Assembly: GCF_914271435.1 (NCBI RefSeq)
Contig: NZ_CAJZAI010000002.1
Location: forward strand, 310,001 to 374,000
Reading direction: 5' to 3'
DNA length: 64,000 bases
Source of the DNA: Cupriavidus laharis
GTDB taxonomy: Bacteria; Pseudomonadota; Gammaproteobacteria; Burkholderiales; Burkholderiaceae
Shown here: in pieces, positions 18,163 to 27,463 of the stretch
Layout: every line of letters starts with the position of its first letter
Position numbering within the stretch: the first letter of the stretch is position 1
Notes under the pieces: model-generated
Seen by the model: only the letters and a program-made list of their open reading frames with translations
Database searches by the model: none
Told to the model about the DNA's origin: nothing
Position numbers and translations under genes: made by a program

Positions 18163-18783
18163 TCAGCCGAAGCCGTGCGCCACCGCATAGCGATGCATCT
18201 CGACCCGGTTGGCCAGCCCCATCTTCTTGCGGATCAGCGTCTGGTAGTTGGCCACGGTCTTGGTGCTGAGGCAGAAACGCGCAGCGACGTCTTCGATTGC
18301 GGTGCCGCGTGCAAACTGGCGGAACAGGTCGAACTCCCGCGGCGACAGCGCGAAGTGCGGCGGCTGCGCGCCCATGTCGGCCAGACCGGCGATGTCATCG
18401 GACAGCACTTGCTGCCCTGCCGCGATCTTGCGCACCGCGTCTACCAGCGCCTCCGGCGCGCTGCTCTTGGTCAGGTAGCCCGCCGCGCCGGCGCGCATCG
18501 CCTGCATCACGACGGCGGCGCTGTCGTGCATGCTGAACACCAGCGTGCGCAGCGCGGGAACACGCACGCGCAGCCGCTGCAGCATCTCCAGGCCGCCGCG
18601 GCCTGGCATCGACAGGTCCAGGATCAGCACGTCGGCCCGCGTACGGACCAGCCAGTCATAGGCGGCATCGCCGTCGCCGAACTCGGCTACCACGCGCATG
18701 CCTTCGTCCAGTTCGAGCAGGCGCCGGTAGCCCGTGCGCACCACGGCGTGATCGTCGGCAATCACCACATCGATCGTGTTCAT
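18163..18783 (-). CDS. NarL/LuxR-family response regulator
   Basis: 206 residues. The receiver domain has acidic residues Asp10/Asp11, phosphoacceptor Asp56 (VLILDLSMPG), and the conserved Thr and Lys in SMHDS and YLTKSSAP. The C-terminal LuxR HTH (LSPREFDLFRQFARGTAIEDVAARFCLSTKTVANY) binds DNA. Its ATG overlaps the TGA of the kinase, so the pair is co-translated. Beside a quinoprotein dehydrogenase it recalls the PedS2/PedR2, ExaDE and MxbDM systems; because the dehydrogenase is of the lanthanide type, a metal or alcohol signal is plausible. Larger in-frame readings starting inside the kinase gene are not used. Confidence 0.9.
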   Translation of the reverse strand: MNTIDVVIADDHAVVRTGYRRLLELDEGMRVVAEFGDGDAAYDWLVRTRADVLILDLSMPGRGGLEMLQRLRVRVPALRTLVFSMHDSAAVVMQAMRAGAAGYLTKSSAPEALVDAVRKIAAGQQVLSDDIAGLADMGAQPPHFALSPREFDLFRQFARGTAIEDVAARFCLSTKTVANYQTLIRKKMGLANRVEMHRYAVAHGFG

Positions 18784-20132
18784 GCTGGCTGGCTCCCTGG
18801 CTGGATCTGTGACGCCTCCGGCGCGGACAGCGGAAAGCTCGCGCTCAGCCGGCAACCCCGCGTATCGCCTGTGCGTTCGGCGTCGCCGACCAGCAGCGTG
18901 GCGCAATGGGCCCAGGCGCGCTCGTGCATGCCTCGCAGGCCATGGCTGCGCTGCAGCGCCGCGTCGATGTCGCCGATACCGGCGCCATCGTCCTCCACGC
19001 ACCAGCAGACCTGGTCCCCGCTCCTGGCGATGCAGATCGACGCCCGGCTGGCGCCGGCGTGGCGCATGACATTGGTCAGCGCCTCCTGCGTCATCCGGTA
19101 GAGCGTCAGGGTCAGGTCCGCACCCAGCACGGCGCCGCCAAGATCGACTACGCAATCCAGCCGCACCGACTGGCCCGGCTGTCCACTCCAGCTGCGGACC
19201 AGGTCCTGCAGCAGCCGCGCCACGCAGGCGACGCGCCCGTCGGGCTGCGCGCCATGCGGGCGCAGCCGGTGCAGCAGGTGGCGCACCTCGTCCTGGATCC
19301 GCGCACAATGCCCGGCCAGGTCATTGGCCACGATCTGCAGCATCGGCGCATGCGCGCTCTTGCGCACCAGGTAGGTGGCATCGGCGCGCATGGCAGCCAG
19401 CACCTGGCCGAACTCGTCGTGCAATTCACGCGCCAGCCTGGCACGCTCGCATTCCTGCGCGTCCAGCAGCCTGCGGCTCAGGGCGCGACGCTCGGCCTGG
19501 TGATGCGCCAATGCGCCGGCCATCTGATTCAGCGCGCAGCGCACCTGGTCCAGTTCGCGGATGCGCATGGCGGGCAGGCGCACGCTGTAGTCCTTGCGCT
19601 CGTAGTGGCCAATGGCATCGAGAATCCGCTGCAAAGGCGCGAACGCTCGCCGCAGCAACCACGACAGGCAGCACAGCAACAGCACGCTGTACGCGCTCAG
19701 CATGGCCACGTTGCCGGCGACGTCGCGTCGCGCTTCGCGCAGTTCGCTGTCCGGGTTCCAGCGCAGCGCGGCATGGTAGACGGTGCCATCGCGTGCGCGG
19801 ATGTCCCATTGGCTTTCGGCGTGCGCCAGTTCCCCTTTCGGCGCTGTTTCGACGAGCGCCTGCCCTGCGGCGTCCTCAACGTGCAGCCGCAGGTGGCGCA
19901 TTCGCGTCGATTGATTGATGGCGCGCAGCGCGGCGAGGTGTGCCGCGCGCTCTGCCGGCCCGGCGGACTGCAGCGCCGACAGCCGCGCGACGAGTTGCGC
20001 CGTGGCGGCAGCACCGCTGCGCTCTTCCCCAATTGCCTGCTGCGCCAGCCACATCGTCGCCAGAAGCGCGGAGCCGAGGCAGACGCAGGCCAGCCACAGC
20101 GCTCGGCTGGCCAGGAAACGCGACATCGTCAT
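18780..20132 (-). CDS. Membrane sensor histidine kinase (NarX/DegS-type, HisKA_3)
   Basis: 450 residues. A first membrane helix near residues 10–30 is followed by a periplasmic sensor region of roughly 130 residues, a second helix (SAYSVLLLCCLSWLLRR) and a HAMP segment. The dimerisation domain has phosphoacceptor His238 in LARELHDEFGQVL. The ATPase domain contains QEALTNVMRHA (N-box) and DDGAGIGD (G1 box). The start at 20132 sits 7 nt after GGAGGAG; an ATG two codons later is possible. It is divergent from the TonB receptor and coupled to the response regulator. The periplasmic domain has no recognised ligand-binding motif, so the signal is unknown. Confidence 0.88.
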   Translation of the reverse strand: MTMSRFLASRALWLACVCLGSALLATMWLAQQAIGEERSGAAATAQLVARLSALQSAGPAERAAHLAALRAINQSTRMRHLRLHVEDAAGQALVETAPKGELAHAESQWDIRARDGTVYHAALRWNPDSELREARRDVAGNVAMLSAYSVLLLCCLSWLLRRAFAPLQRILDAIGHYERKDYSVRLPAMRIRELDQVRCALNQMAGALAHHQAERRALSRRLLDAQECERARLARELHDEFGQVLAAMRADATYLVRKSAHAPMLQIVANDLAGHCARIQDEVRHLLHRLRPHGAQPDGRVACVARLLQDLVRSWSGQPGQSVRLDCVVDLGGAVLGADLTLTLYRMTQEALTNVMRHAGASRASICIARSGDQVCWCVEDDGAGIGDIDAALQRSHGLRGMHERAWAHCATLLVGDAERTGDTRGCRLSASFPLSAPEASQIQPGSQPA

Positions 20133-20293
20133 GGCAGTGCTCCTCCGGAGGATGGTTGGCGTCCGGCCCGACCCAGGTCGGGAGATTTTCCCGATGCCCA
20201 GGGTACAAAACCTGCTCCCCATCCCCTCAGCTTGTTCAGGTCCAGTCGCTGCCCAACGCAGGCAGCGCGCCCCGATTCCGGAGGAGATGCAAG

Positions 20294-22735
20294 ATGCCAG
20301 CCAACCCCTTCCCTGCACCGCCATCGCAGGCAATCCACCACGTCCGCCCGAGGCGCGGCAAGCGCTGCCGCCACGCGGCCACGGCCATCGCCCTGGCGAT
20401 AGCCGTGCTGGTGCAGCGGCCCGCTGTTGCGCAATGGGACACTGCTGCGCCAAAGCAGGACAGTACCGTCCTGCCGGAAGTGCTGGTGGTGGCGGCCGCG
20501 CCGCTGCCCGGCATTGGCGTGGACAGCGGCCTGGTGCCCTACACGGTGCAGACCGTGCGCGGCGATGACCTGAACGGCACGCGCGCCGGCAACCTGGCCG
20601 ACTACCTGGGCCGCAACCTGGCCGGCGTCAACGTCAACGATATCCAGGGCAGCCCGTTCCAGAGCGACATCACCTACCGCGGCTACCGTGCTTCATCGAT
20701 CGCGGGCGTGCCACAAGGCCTGTCGGTCTATCTCGACGGCATCCGCGTCAACGAGCCCTTCGGCGATGTAATCAGCTGGGACATGATCCCCGAGGCCGCG
20801 TTGAAAAGCGTGTCGCTGGTATCCAGCGCCAACCCGGCCTATGGCCTGAACAGCCTGGGCGGCGCGCTGGCCATGACCACCCGCTCCGGCCTGGACTCGC
20901 CTGGCTTCACCGCCGACCTGTCCTACGGCAGCGGCAACCGCAAGCGCGCCGACCTGTCAGGCGGCGTGCGCAGCGCAGGCGGCTGGCACGCCTTCGCCGC
21001 CGGCACGCTGTTCCAGGAGCACGGCTGGCGGGACGATTCGTCGGGGCAGCTCGGCAACGTGTTTGCCAAGGCGGGCTATGCGGGCGATACCGACAGCCTG
21101 GATGTGTCGCTGCTCCACGGCCGCAGCACGCTGACCGGCAATGGACTGGTACCGGCCTACCATGCGAGCGGCAATGCAACCGAGCCGGACATCTACCAGC
21201 TGAATCGCCGCGCGGTGTACACCTATCCGGACCAGACCCGCAACCAGGTCACGCAGGTCGCCGTCAATGGCCGCCACTGGTTCGACGACAAGACCAGCGC
21301 CGCCGCCCTGGCCTATGTGCGCAACAGCCGGCGCGACACCACCAGCGGCGACGTCAGCCCTGACTACGAGAGCTATGTCGAGGCCTGCGAGGACGGCTTC
21401 AACGCCGACGGCAGTCCGCGTGACGATGGCTGCGGCGTGACCCGTGCCGAGGGAGCGGCATTGCATCCCGCCGTGGTCAACACCAGCCATATGCGGCAGC
21501 AAACGGTCGGCGTGGCGTTCAGCCTGGCCAGGGAGACGGAACGCCATGTGCTGAACGCCGGCATCAGCCTGGACCGAAGCCGGCTGACCTATTCGCAGTA
21601 CGCCCAGTTGGGCACGTTCACCGAAGACCGCGGCGCGGCGGCCGACCCCGATGCGCCCAATAACCTGGTCTCCGGCGTCAGCGGCAACGCCCGCACGTTC
21701 GGCATGTACCTGTCAGACACCTGGACCCTGACGCCGAGCACGTTCCTGACGGCATCGGCACGATGGAATCTCGCCACAGTGAGCAACACCCTGCAAAACA
21801 GCGATGGTAGCGAACAAGCGCGCGAGAGCTTTACCTACCGCCGTCTCAATCCCGCGCTGGGGCTGGTGCAGAAGCTGGGCGGCGGCGTTTCGGTGTTTGG
21901 CGGCTACGCGCAGAATAACCGCGTGCCCACGGTCCTCGAACTCGGCTGTGCCGACCCGACGCAGCCGTGCCGCCTGCCTGCCGGGCTGCAGGCGGATCCT
22001 TACCTGAAGCAGGTAGTCTCACATGCCTATGAGACTGGCGTGCGCTGGCGCCCCGGCAAGGACACTGACGTCACCGCGACCCTCTACCGCATCGACAACC
22101 ACGACGACATCCTGTTCCTGCGCGCGCCCAATACACAGATGGGCTACTTCGCCAACTTCGATCGCACCCGGAACCAGGGACTGGACCTCACTGCCAGCCA
22201 GCGTGTCGGCGATGTGACGCTGCGGGTTGCCTACAGCTACCTGCAGGCGACCTATCAGGCAAACGGTCAGCTTGCGGTCGGCGAGCGCACCATCGATGTC
22301 CACCCTGGTATGCGCATCGCCGGCCTGCCGCGCCATACATTCAAGTTGGGGGCGGACTGGCAGGCGCTGGCGGGGCTGACGCTGGGCGCCGACCTTGTTG
22401 CCGTGTCCGACAGCGCCGCCAGCGGCAATGAAGACGGGCTGCGCAGCGATCCGCAGCCGGCGCAGGCGCCCAAGGCAGCCAATTGGCACGTGCCCGGCTA
22501 CGCCACTGTCAACCTGCGGGCGGTGTACCGGTTCGGCAAGCACTTCGAGGTTTATGCCCGGGTGGCCAATCTGTTCGACCGGCGCTACGAGACCTACGGC
22601 CAGGTCGCGAACAACGTGTTTCCCGGGGGTACGCTGGCGCAGCCGCATGTCGCGCCTGGCGATGGGGCCACGGCGTTGTTCGTGGCGCCAGGGGCGCCGC
22701 GGAGTGCATGGGTGGGGATGGTGTATCGCATGTAG
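20294..22735 (+). CDS. TonB-dependent outer-membrane receptor
   Basis: 813 residues. A long basic signal region (about 47 residues, ending AVAQ) precedes a TonB-box-like TVLPEVLVVAA and a plug domain (YTVQTVRGDDL, ITYRGYRASS, NPAYGLNSLGGALAMTTRSG). The 22-stranded barrel ends in GMVYRM. GGAGGAG stands before the ATG at 20294. It diverges from the two-component system inside the PQQ/dehydrogenase locus. Such receptors import scarce chelates; lanthanide complexes (LutH-like) or PQQ itself (PqqU/YncD-like) fit this setting better than iron, but nothing in the sequence decides between them. Confidence 0.88.
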   Translation: MPANPFPAPPSQAIHHVRPRRGKRCRHAATAIALAIAVLVQRPAVAQWDTAAPKQDSTVLPEVLVVAAAPLPGIGVDSGLVPYTVQTVRGDDLNGTRAGNLADYLGRNLAGVNVNDIQGSPFQSDITYRGYRASSIAGVPQGLSVYLDGIRVNEPFGDVISWDMIPEAALKSVSLVSSANPAYGLNSLGGALAMTTRSGLDSPGFTADLSYGSGNRKRADLSGGVRSAGGWHAFAAGTLFQEHGWRDDSSGQLGNVFAKAGYAGDTDSLDVSLLHGRSTLTGNGLVPAYHASGNATEPDIYQLNRRAVYTYPDQTRNQVTQVAVNGRHWFDDKTSAAALAYVRNSRRDTTSGDVSPDYESYVEACEDGFNADGSPRDDGCGVTRAEGAALHPAVVNTSHMRQQTVGVAFSLARETERHVLNAGISLDRSRLTYSQYAQLGTFTEDRGAAADPDAPNNLVSGVSGNARTFGMYLSDTWTLTPSTFLTASARWNLATVSNTLQNSDGSEQARESFTYRRLNPALGLVQKLGGGVSVFGGYAQNNRVPTVLELGCADPTQPCRLPAGLQADPYLKQVVSHAYETGVRWRPGKDTDVTATLYRIDNHDDILFLRAPNTQMGYFANFDRTRNQGLDLTASQRVGDVTLRVAYSYLQATYQANGQLAVGERTIDVHPGMRIAGLPRHTFKLGADWQALAGLTLGADLVAVSDSAASGNEDGLRSDPQPAQAPKAANWHVPGYATVNLRAVYRFGKHFEVYARVANLFDRRYETYGQVANNVFPGGTLAQPHVAPGDGATALFVAPGAPRSAWVGMVYRM

Positions 22736-22748
22736 AGTCGGACGGCAC

Positions 22749-22781
22749 GGCTTCGGTGATGACTTGCTCCTCGCTCTTGGC
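22749..22781 (+). repeat. Dispersed 33-bp repeat, copy 2
   Basis: Begins GGCTTCGGTGATGACTTGCT and matches the minus-strand copy at 7651–7683 at 32 of 33 positions. It lies 14 bp after the TonB receptor stop. A small GCCGGC-GTA-GCCGGC hairpin follows some 15 bp further on. The rest of the gap 22736–23114 holds only the tandem repeats at 22954–23010. Confidence 0.7.
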
Positions 22782-22953
22782 TTGCGCTGCTGTTTCGCCG
22801 GCGTAGCCGGCCTCGTAGCTGACGACGAGCACCTTGCGTCACCGCGCACAAAAACTTAACGGTCGGATGCGCCCCACCATAGATGTGCGTAGGAAGGCGG
22901 CTCAGGCGGCTGGATTGCGCATAAAGGGCGGCAACCGGGCGGCGCGGATACAT

Positions 22954-23010
22954 CTCGCAAGCGCATTAATGTTTTGCAAGCACTTTGATGGTTTGCAAGA
23001 AGCTTAATGT
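22954..23010 (+). repeat. Three tandem 19-bp direct repeats (iteron-like)
   Basis: The units CTCGCAAGCGCATTAATGT, TTTGCAAGCACTTTGATGG and TTTGCAAGAAGCTTAATGT abut without spacers and share GCAAG and ATG at the same positions. They end about 105 bp before the unknown gene at 23115, on the side where its promoter should be. An array of this kind could be an operator for cooperative repressor binding. Confidence 0.65.
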
Positions 23011-23114
23011 CCGAGGTCAGCCTGACTATTCCGCATTGCACAATGCCCCATGAACTTGCTTGTCCAGGCAAGGATTCGCGCCCAAGCTGGAAGGGCTCGA
23101 ACAGGAGGATCATC

Positions 23115-23666
23115 ATGCAACCCACCAACTTCGTCTGGCACTACACGGTCGGCACGAGGTTGCCTGCCATCGCGGAATCAGGCCTGCTGATTCCCGCCAG
23201 GTCACTGCACGCCACGGCATCGCTGGGCGTCCTGTGGTTTTCACGGCAACAGACGTGGGAACCGTCCACCGCCCGCACCGGCTGGAAGCGCCACCCGGCT
23301 GCCCGGTCCGCGTTCCCCGAAAAAGATGGCGTGTTCCGCTTCGGCCTGCCCGCCTCGGACATCCGCCTGGTGCCGTGGCCTTCGGTCACACGCCTGGCCG
23401 ATATCGACATTCCCGAAGCCATGGCCATGGTCTCGGCCGGCCTGCGCCGGGGCGGCACCCCGACCGACTGGCTCGGGGTGCTGGCCCAGGTGCCTCTGAC
23501 CGAACTGCGCTTCCAGCGCTGGGACGGCGCAGCCTGGCTTGATGCAAGGCTCGGGGAAATCGACCTGGAGGCGCTGGCCGCAATGCGGCCGGCGGCGTCA
23601 CCCGAACAGGGCAAGCGCGTGCCGGTGCCGACCCTGCGTGGCGGCGCCGTGCATGACGTCCATTGA
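23115..23666 (+). CDS. Hypothetical cytoplasmic protein
   Basis: 183 residues with no signal peptide or membrane helix. It begins MQPTNFVWHYTVGTRLPAIA, and an AGGAGG site 6 nt before the ATG at 23115 makes it a convincing gene; an earlier ATG at 23007 lies inside the repeat array. The N-terminal W-H-Y-T followed by a SGLLIPA segment is loosely like the opening of small ADP-ribosyltransferase-fold proteins, but the other motifs are not evident and I do not assign a function. It has its own upstream repeat array and ends 178 bp before napE, so it is probably a separate unit. Confidence 0.7.
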   Translation: MQPTNFVWHYTVGTRLPAIAESGLLIPARSLHATASLGVLWFSRQQTWEPSTARTGWKRHPAARSAFPEKDGVFRFGLPASDIRLVPWPSVTRLADIDIPEAMAMVSAGLRRGGTPTDWLGVLAQVPLTELRFQRWDGAAWLDARLGEIDLEALAAMRPAASPEQGKRVPVPTLRGGAVHDVH

Positions 23667-23844
23667 TACCGCGCCACCGTCCTGGCTGAGCGGATCCTGA
23701 GAGCGGTCCGGGTGGCTGGCACCGATGCGGCGCTTTCCGGTGGTTGCGCGCGAGTGCAGTCTTGACACCTTGGCGTCCGCTTTCTTTAATGGGTTACACA
23801 CATCACGCCTGCCGTACGAGAGGCCCCACCCATTACATCAACCC

Positions 23845-24012
23845 ATGATGCAGCCGGGCAGCGTTGAAGATCCGCAGCGCAAGAAGGAAGAACTGCGCAG
23901 TTTCCTGTTCCTCACCGCGGTGATGGTGCCGGTGCTGTCGGTCGTCGTCGTGGCCGGCTACGGCTTTATTGTCTGGATGAGCCAGCTGATCAGCGGTCCG
24001 CCCTCGCACTGA
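23845..24012 (+). CDS. napE: NapE, small membrane protein of periplasmic nitrate reductase
   Basis: 55 residues with a charged N-terminus (EDPQRKKEELRSFLF) and a single membrane helix (VLSVVVVAGYGFIVWMSQLI), as in other NapE proteins. Its function is not well defined. No clear Shine–Dalgarno site precedes the two adjacent ATGs at 23845 and 23848. It heads napEDABC. I found no convincing FNR dyad in the 178 bp upstream. Confidence 0.85.
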   Translation: MMQPGSVEDPQRKKEELRSFLFLTAVMVPVLSVVVVAGYGFIVWMSQLISGPPSH

Positions 24013-24098
24013 GTCCGCCCCCTGCAAGAGAGCGCAGTAACGGCAACAAGAAAAAGGCTGCAGTACAGAACTAAACGGCCTCTAGCTGGAGTTACCGC

Positions 24099-24437
24099 AT
24101 GCCAGCTGCAAAACCTTCCATCCCCATCCAGCCAGTCCCGGCGGGCGAGGAGTGGCATATCGCCGGGATCGTGGTGTACGCGCATCCTGACAGCGTCGAC
24201 AGCGTCCGCACCGCCGTCGAAGCCATGACGGGCGTGGAAATCCATGCCGCCAGCGACGCCGGCAAGATGGTCGTCACCGTCGAAGCCCCCACCTCCCGCG
24301 CCATTGCCGCACAGCTCACCTGCCTTCACCAGCTTGAAGGCGTGCTGTCCGCGACGCTGGTCTACCAGCACAACGAAGATGCCGAAGCCATGAACGAGGA
24401 GATCGCCGATGAAAATCTCTCGTCGGGAATTCATTAA
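24099..24437 (+). CDS. napD: NapD, chaperone for the NapA signal peptide
   Basis: 112 residues. The core ([27 protein letters not shown] onward) is the ferredoxin-like NapD fold that binds the twin-arginine signal peptide of NapA and delays export until the molybdenum cofactor is in place. TGGAG precedes the ATG. Its last 29 bp overlap the start of napA, so the two are co-translated. It has longer N- and C-terminal tails than the E. coli protein. Confidence 0.92.
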   Translation: MPAAKPSIPIQPVPAGEEWHIAGIVVYAHPDSVDSVRTAVEAMTGVEIHAASDAGKMVVTVEAPTSRAIAAQLTCLHQLEGVLSATLVYQHNEDAEAMNEEIADENLSSGIH

Positions 24438-26904
24438 GCAGACCGCCGTCGCGGCGACGGCGTCGGTGGCCGGCATCTCGCTGCCCGCCGATGCCGCCAA
24501 CTTCGTCACCGACAGCGAGGTCACCAAGCTGAAATGGTCGAAGGCGCCCTGCCGCTTCTGCGGTACCGGCTGCGGCGTCACCGTGGCCGTGCGCGACAAC
24601 AAGGTGGTGGCCACCCAGGGCGACCCGCAGTGCGAGGTCAACAAGGGCCTGAACTGCGTCAAAGGCTACTTCCTGTCCAAGATCATGTACGGGCAGGACC
24701 GGCTCACCAAGCCGCTCATGCGCATGAAGAACGGCAAGTACGACAAGAACGGCGAATTCGCCCCCGTCACCTGGGACCAGGCGTTCGACGAGATGGAGCG
24801 CCAGTTCAAGCGCGTGCTGAAGGAAAAGGGTCCCACCGCGGTGGGCATGTTCGGCTCGGGCCAGTGGACAGTATGGGAGGGCTACGCCGCATCCAAGCTC
24901 TTCAAGGCGGGATTCCGCTCCAACAATATCGACCCTAACGCACGCCATTGCATGGCATCGGCCGTGCAGGGCTTCATGCGCACCTTCGGCATGGACGAGC
25001 CGATGGGCTGCTATGACGACTTCGAGGCCGCCGACGCGTTCGTGCTGTGGGGCTCGAACATGGCGGAGATGCACCCGATCCTGTGGACGCGCATCACCGA
25101 CCGCCGCCTGAGCCATCCGAAGACGCGCGTGGCCGTGCTGTCGACCTTCACGCACCGCTCGTTCGATCTCGCGGACCTCCCCATCATCTTCACGCCGCAG
25201 ACCGACCTGGCGATGCTGAACTTCATCGCCAACTACATCATCCGCAACAACAAGGTCAACAAGGACTTCGTCAACAAGCACACGGTCTTCAAGGAAGGCG
25301 TGACGGATATCGGCTATGGCCTGCGTCCCGACCATCCGCTGCAGAAGGCCGCCAAGAACGCGGCCAATCCGGGCGATTCGAAGCCCATCACGTTCGACGA
25401 CTTCGCGAAATTCGTCTCGAAATACGACGCCGACTATGTCAGCAAGCTTTCCGGGGTGCCGAAGGACAAGCTCAACCAGCTCGCCGAGCTGTACGCGGAC
25501 CCGAACGTCAAGGTGATGTCGTTGTGGACCATGGGGTTCAACCAGCATACGCGCGGCAGCTGGGTCAACAACATGGTCTACAACGTCCACCTGCTGACCG
25601 GCAAGATCGCCACGCCGGGCAACAGCCCGTTCTCGCTGACGGGGCAGCCATCCGCGTGCGGCACGGCACGCGAGGTCGGCACGTTCTCGCACCGGCTGCC
25701 GGCCGACATGGTGGTCACCAATCCGAAGCACCGCGAGGAAGCCGAGCGCATCTGGAAGCTGCCGCCGGGGACCATCGTCGACAAGCCGGGCTACCACGCC
25801 GTGCTGCAGAACCGCATGCTCAAGGACGGCAAGCTCAATGCCTACTGGGTGCAGGTCAACAACAATATGCAGGCCGCCGCCAACCTGATGGAGGAAGGCC
25901 TGCCGGGCTACCGCAATCCCGCCAACTTCATCGTCGTGTCGGATGCCTACCCGACCGTGACGGCGCTGTCGGCCGACCTGGTCCTGCCCAGCGCGATGTG
26001 GGTGGAAAAGGAAGGCGCCTACGGCAACGCCGAGCGCCGCACGCAGTTCTGGCACCAGCTCGTCGATGCCCCGGGTGAATCACGCTCGGACCTGTGGCAG
26101 CTGATGGAGTTCTCCAAGCGCTTCAAGGTGGAGGAAGTCTGGCCGCCCGAGCTGGTCGCCAAGAAGCCCGAGTACAAGGGCAAGACGCTGTTCGACGTGC
26201 TCTACCGCAACGGCCAGGTCGACAAGTTCCCGCTCAAGGAAGTCAACGCCGAATACCACAATGCCGAGTCCAAGGCGTTCGGCTTCTACGTGCAGAAGGG
26301 CTTGTTCGAGGAATACGCGAGCTTCGGCCGCGGGCACGGCCACGACCTGGCACCGTTCGACAGGTATCACGAGGAGCGCGGCCTGCGCTGGCCGGTGGTC
26401 AACGGCAAGGAAACGCGCTGGCGCTACCGCGAAGGCAGCGACCCGTATGTCAAGGCCGGCGCCGGCTTCCAGTTCTACGGCAACCCGGACGGCAAGGCCG
26501 TGATCTTCGCCCTGCCCTATGAGCCGCCGGCCGAGTCGCCGGACAAGGAGTACCCGTTCTGGCTGGCCACCGGCCGCGTGCTGGAACACTGGCACTCCGG
26601 CTCGATGACGCGGCGCGTGCCCGAGCTGTACCGCGCCTTCCCTAACGCGGTGGTGTTCATGCATCCGGAGGATGCCAAGGCACTGGGACTGCGGCGCGGC
26701 GTCGAGGTCGAGGTGGTGTCGCGGCGCGGCCGCATGCGTTCGCGCGTGGAAACGCGCGGGCGTGACGCGCCGCCGCGCGGGCTGGTGTTCGTGCCGTGGT
26801 TCGATGCGAGCCAGCTTATCAACAAGGTCACGCTCGATGCGACTTGCCCGATCTCGCTGCAGACCGACTTCAAGAAGTGCGCGGTGAAGATCGTCAAGGT
26901 GTAG
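24409..26904 (+). CDS. napA: NapA, periplasmic nitrate reductase catalytic subunit
   Basis: 831 residues, the normal NapA length. The Tat signal is [16 protein letters not shown]. The [4Fe-4S] motif is [10 protein letters not shown] with the fourth Cys in [10 protein letters not shown]. The molybdenum region contains [13 protein letters not shown], with Cys as the likely Mo ligand, and the C-terminal dinucleotide-binding domain is complete. It reduces nitrate to nitrite in the periplasm, taking electrons from NapB. GAGGAGAT is well placed before the ATG at 24409. napEDABC without napFGH is the arrangement known from Ralstonia/Cupriavidus. Confidence 0.97.
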   Translation: MKISRREFIKQTAVAATASVAGISLPADAANFVTDSEVTKLKWSKAPCRFCGTGCGVTVAVRDNKVVATQGDPQCEVNKGLNCVKGYFLSKIMYGQDRLTKPLMRMKNGKYDKNGEFAPVTWDQAFDEMERQFKRVLKEKGPTAVGMFGSGQWTVWEGYAASKLFKAGFRSNNIDPNARHCMASAVQGFMRTFGMDEPMGCYDDFEAADAFVLWGSNMAEMHPILWTRITDRRLSHPKTRVAVLSTFTHRSFDLADLPIIFTPQTDLAMLNFIANYIIRNNKVNKDFVNKHTVFKEGVTDIGYGLRPDHPLQKAAKNAANPGDSKPITFDDFAKFVSKYDADYVSKLSGVPKDKLNQLAELYADPNVKVMSLWTMGFNQHTRGSWVNNMVYNVHLLTGKIATPGNSPFSLTGQPSACGTAREVGTFSHRLPADMVVTNPKHREEAERIWKLPPGTIVDKPGYHAVLQNRMLKDGKLNAYWVQVNNNMQAAANLMEEGLPGYRNPANFIVVSDAYPTVTALSADLVLPSAMWVEKEGAYGNAERRTQFWHQLVDAPGESRSDLWQLMEFSKRFKVEEVWPPELVAKKPEYKGKTLFDVLYRNGQVDKFPLKEVNAEYHNAESKAFGFYVQKGLFEEYASFGRGHGHDLAPFDRYHEERGLRWPVVNGKETRWRYREGSDPYVKAGAGFQFYGNPDGKAVIFALPYEPPAESPDKEYPFWLATGRVLEHWHSGSMTRRVPELYRAFPNAVVFMHPEDAKALGLRRGVEVEVVSRRGRMRSRVETRGRDAPPRGLVFVPWFDASQLINKVTLDATCPISLQTDFKKCAVKIVKV

Positions 26905-26935
26905 CCGCCCACGCCAACCCACAAAAGGAGACGCC

Positions 26936-27436
26936 ATGATGCCGAGCCGATCCTGGGCACCCCTGCTGGCCTTATGTACGTGGCTGCTGGCCGCGTTCGC
27001 CATGTTCGCGGCCGCGCCCGCTGGCGCGCAGGGCCTGGTGGACGCCATGCGCGGTCCCACGCCCGTGGCCAACGAGAGCAAGGCCCCGATCCTGTACCCC
27101 ACCGAGAACAAGGACATCCGGCGCACGCGCAACTACACCATGCAGCCGCCGACCATTCCGCACAAGATCGACGGCTACCAGCTCGACAAGGACTTCAACC
27201 GCTGCATGTTCTGCCATGCGCGCACGCGCACGGAGGAAACGCAGGCGATCCCGGTCAGCATCACGCACTACATGGACCGCAACAACAACGTGCTGGCCGA
27301 GGTCTCGCCGCGGCGCTACTTCTGCACGCAGTGCCATGTCCCGCAGGCCGACGCCAAGCCACTGGTCGGCAACAGCTTCGTCGACGTGGAAACGATGCTC
27401 AAGCGCAAGCCCGGCGCCAAGAGCGCGGGCAAATAG
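26936..27436 (+). CDS. napB: NapB, di-haem cytochrome c subunit of nitrate reductase
   Basis: 166 residues. After a signal peptide ending AAPAGAQG, two haem motifs, CMFCH and CTQCH, lie about 40 residues apart; upstream HKIDGY and THYMDR carry the distal His ligands. It hands electrons from NapC to NapA. AAAAGGAGA stands before the double ATG at 26936/26939, 31 bp after napA. Confidence 0.95.
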   Translation: MMPSRSWAPLLALCTWLLAAFAMFAAAPAGAQGLVDAMRGPTPVANESKAPILYPTENKDIRRTRNYTMQPPTIPHKIDGYQLDKDFNRCMFCHARTRTEETQAIPVSITHYMDRNNNVLAEVSPRRYFCTQCHVPQADAKPLVGNSFVDVETMLKRKPGAKSAGK

Positions 27437-27463
27437 ACCAAGACAACAACACAGGTGCGCGCC

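Noticed and set aside
18783..19308. A longer N-terminus for the response regulator reaching back into the kinase gene
   Set aside because: The extension is the kinase C-terminus read in another frame; the receiver domain begins at the ATG overlapping the kinase stop.
23667..23844. FNR (TTGAT-N4-ATCAA) site before napE
   Set aside because: TTGATACCGCGCC and TTGACACCTTGG were examined but neither has a second half-site, so no oxygen-responsive site is claimed.
24316..26055. A 579-codon minus-strand frame over napA
   Set aside because: It is a shadow of napA, with no recognisable domain or ribosome site.
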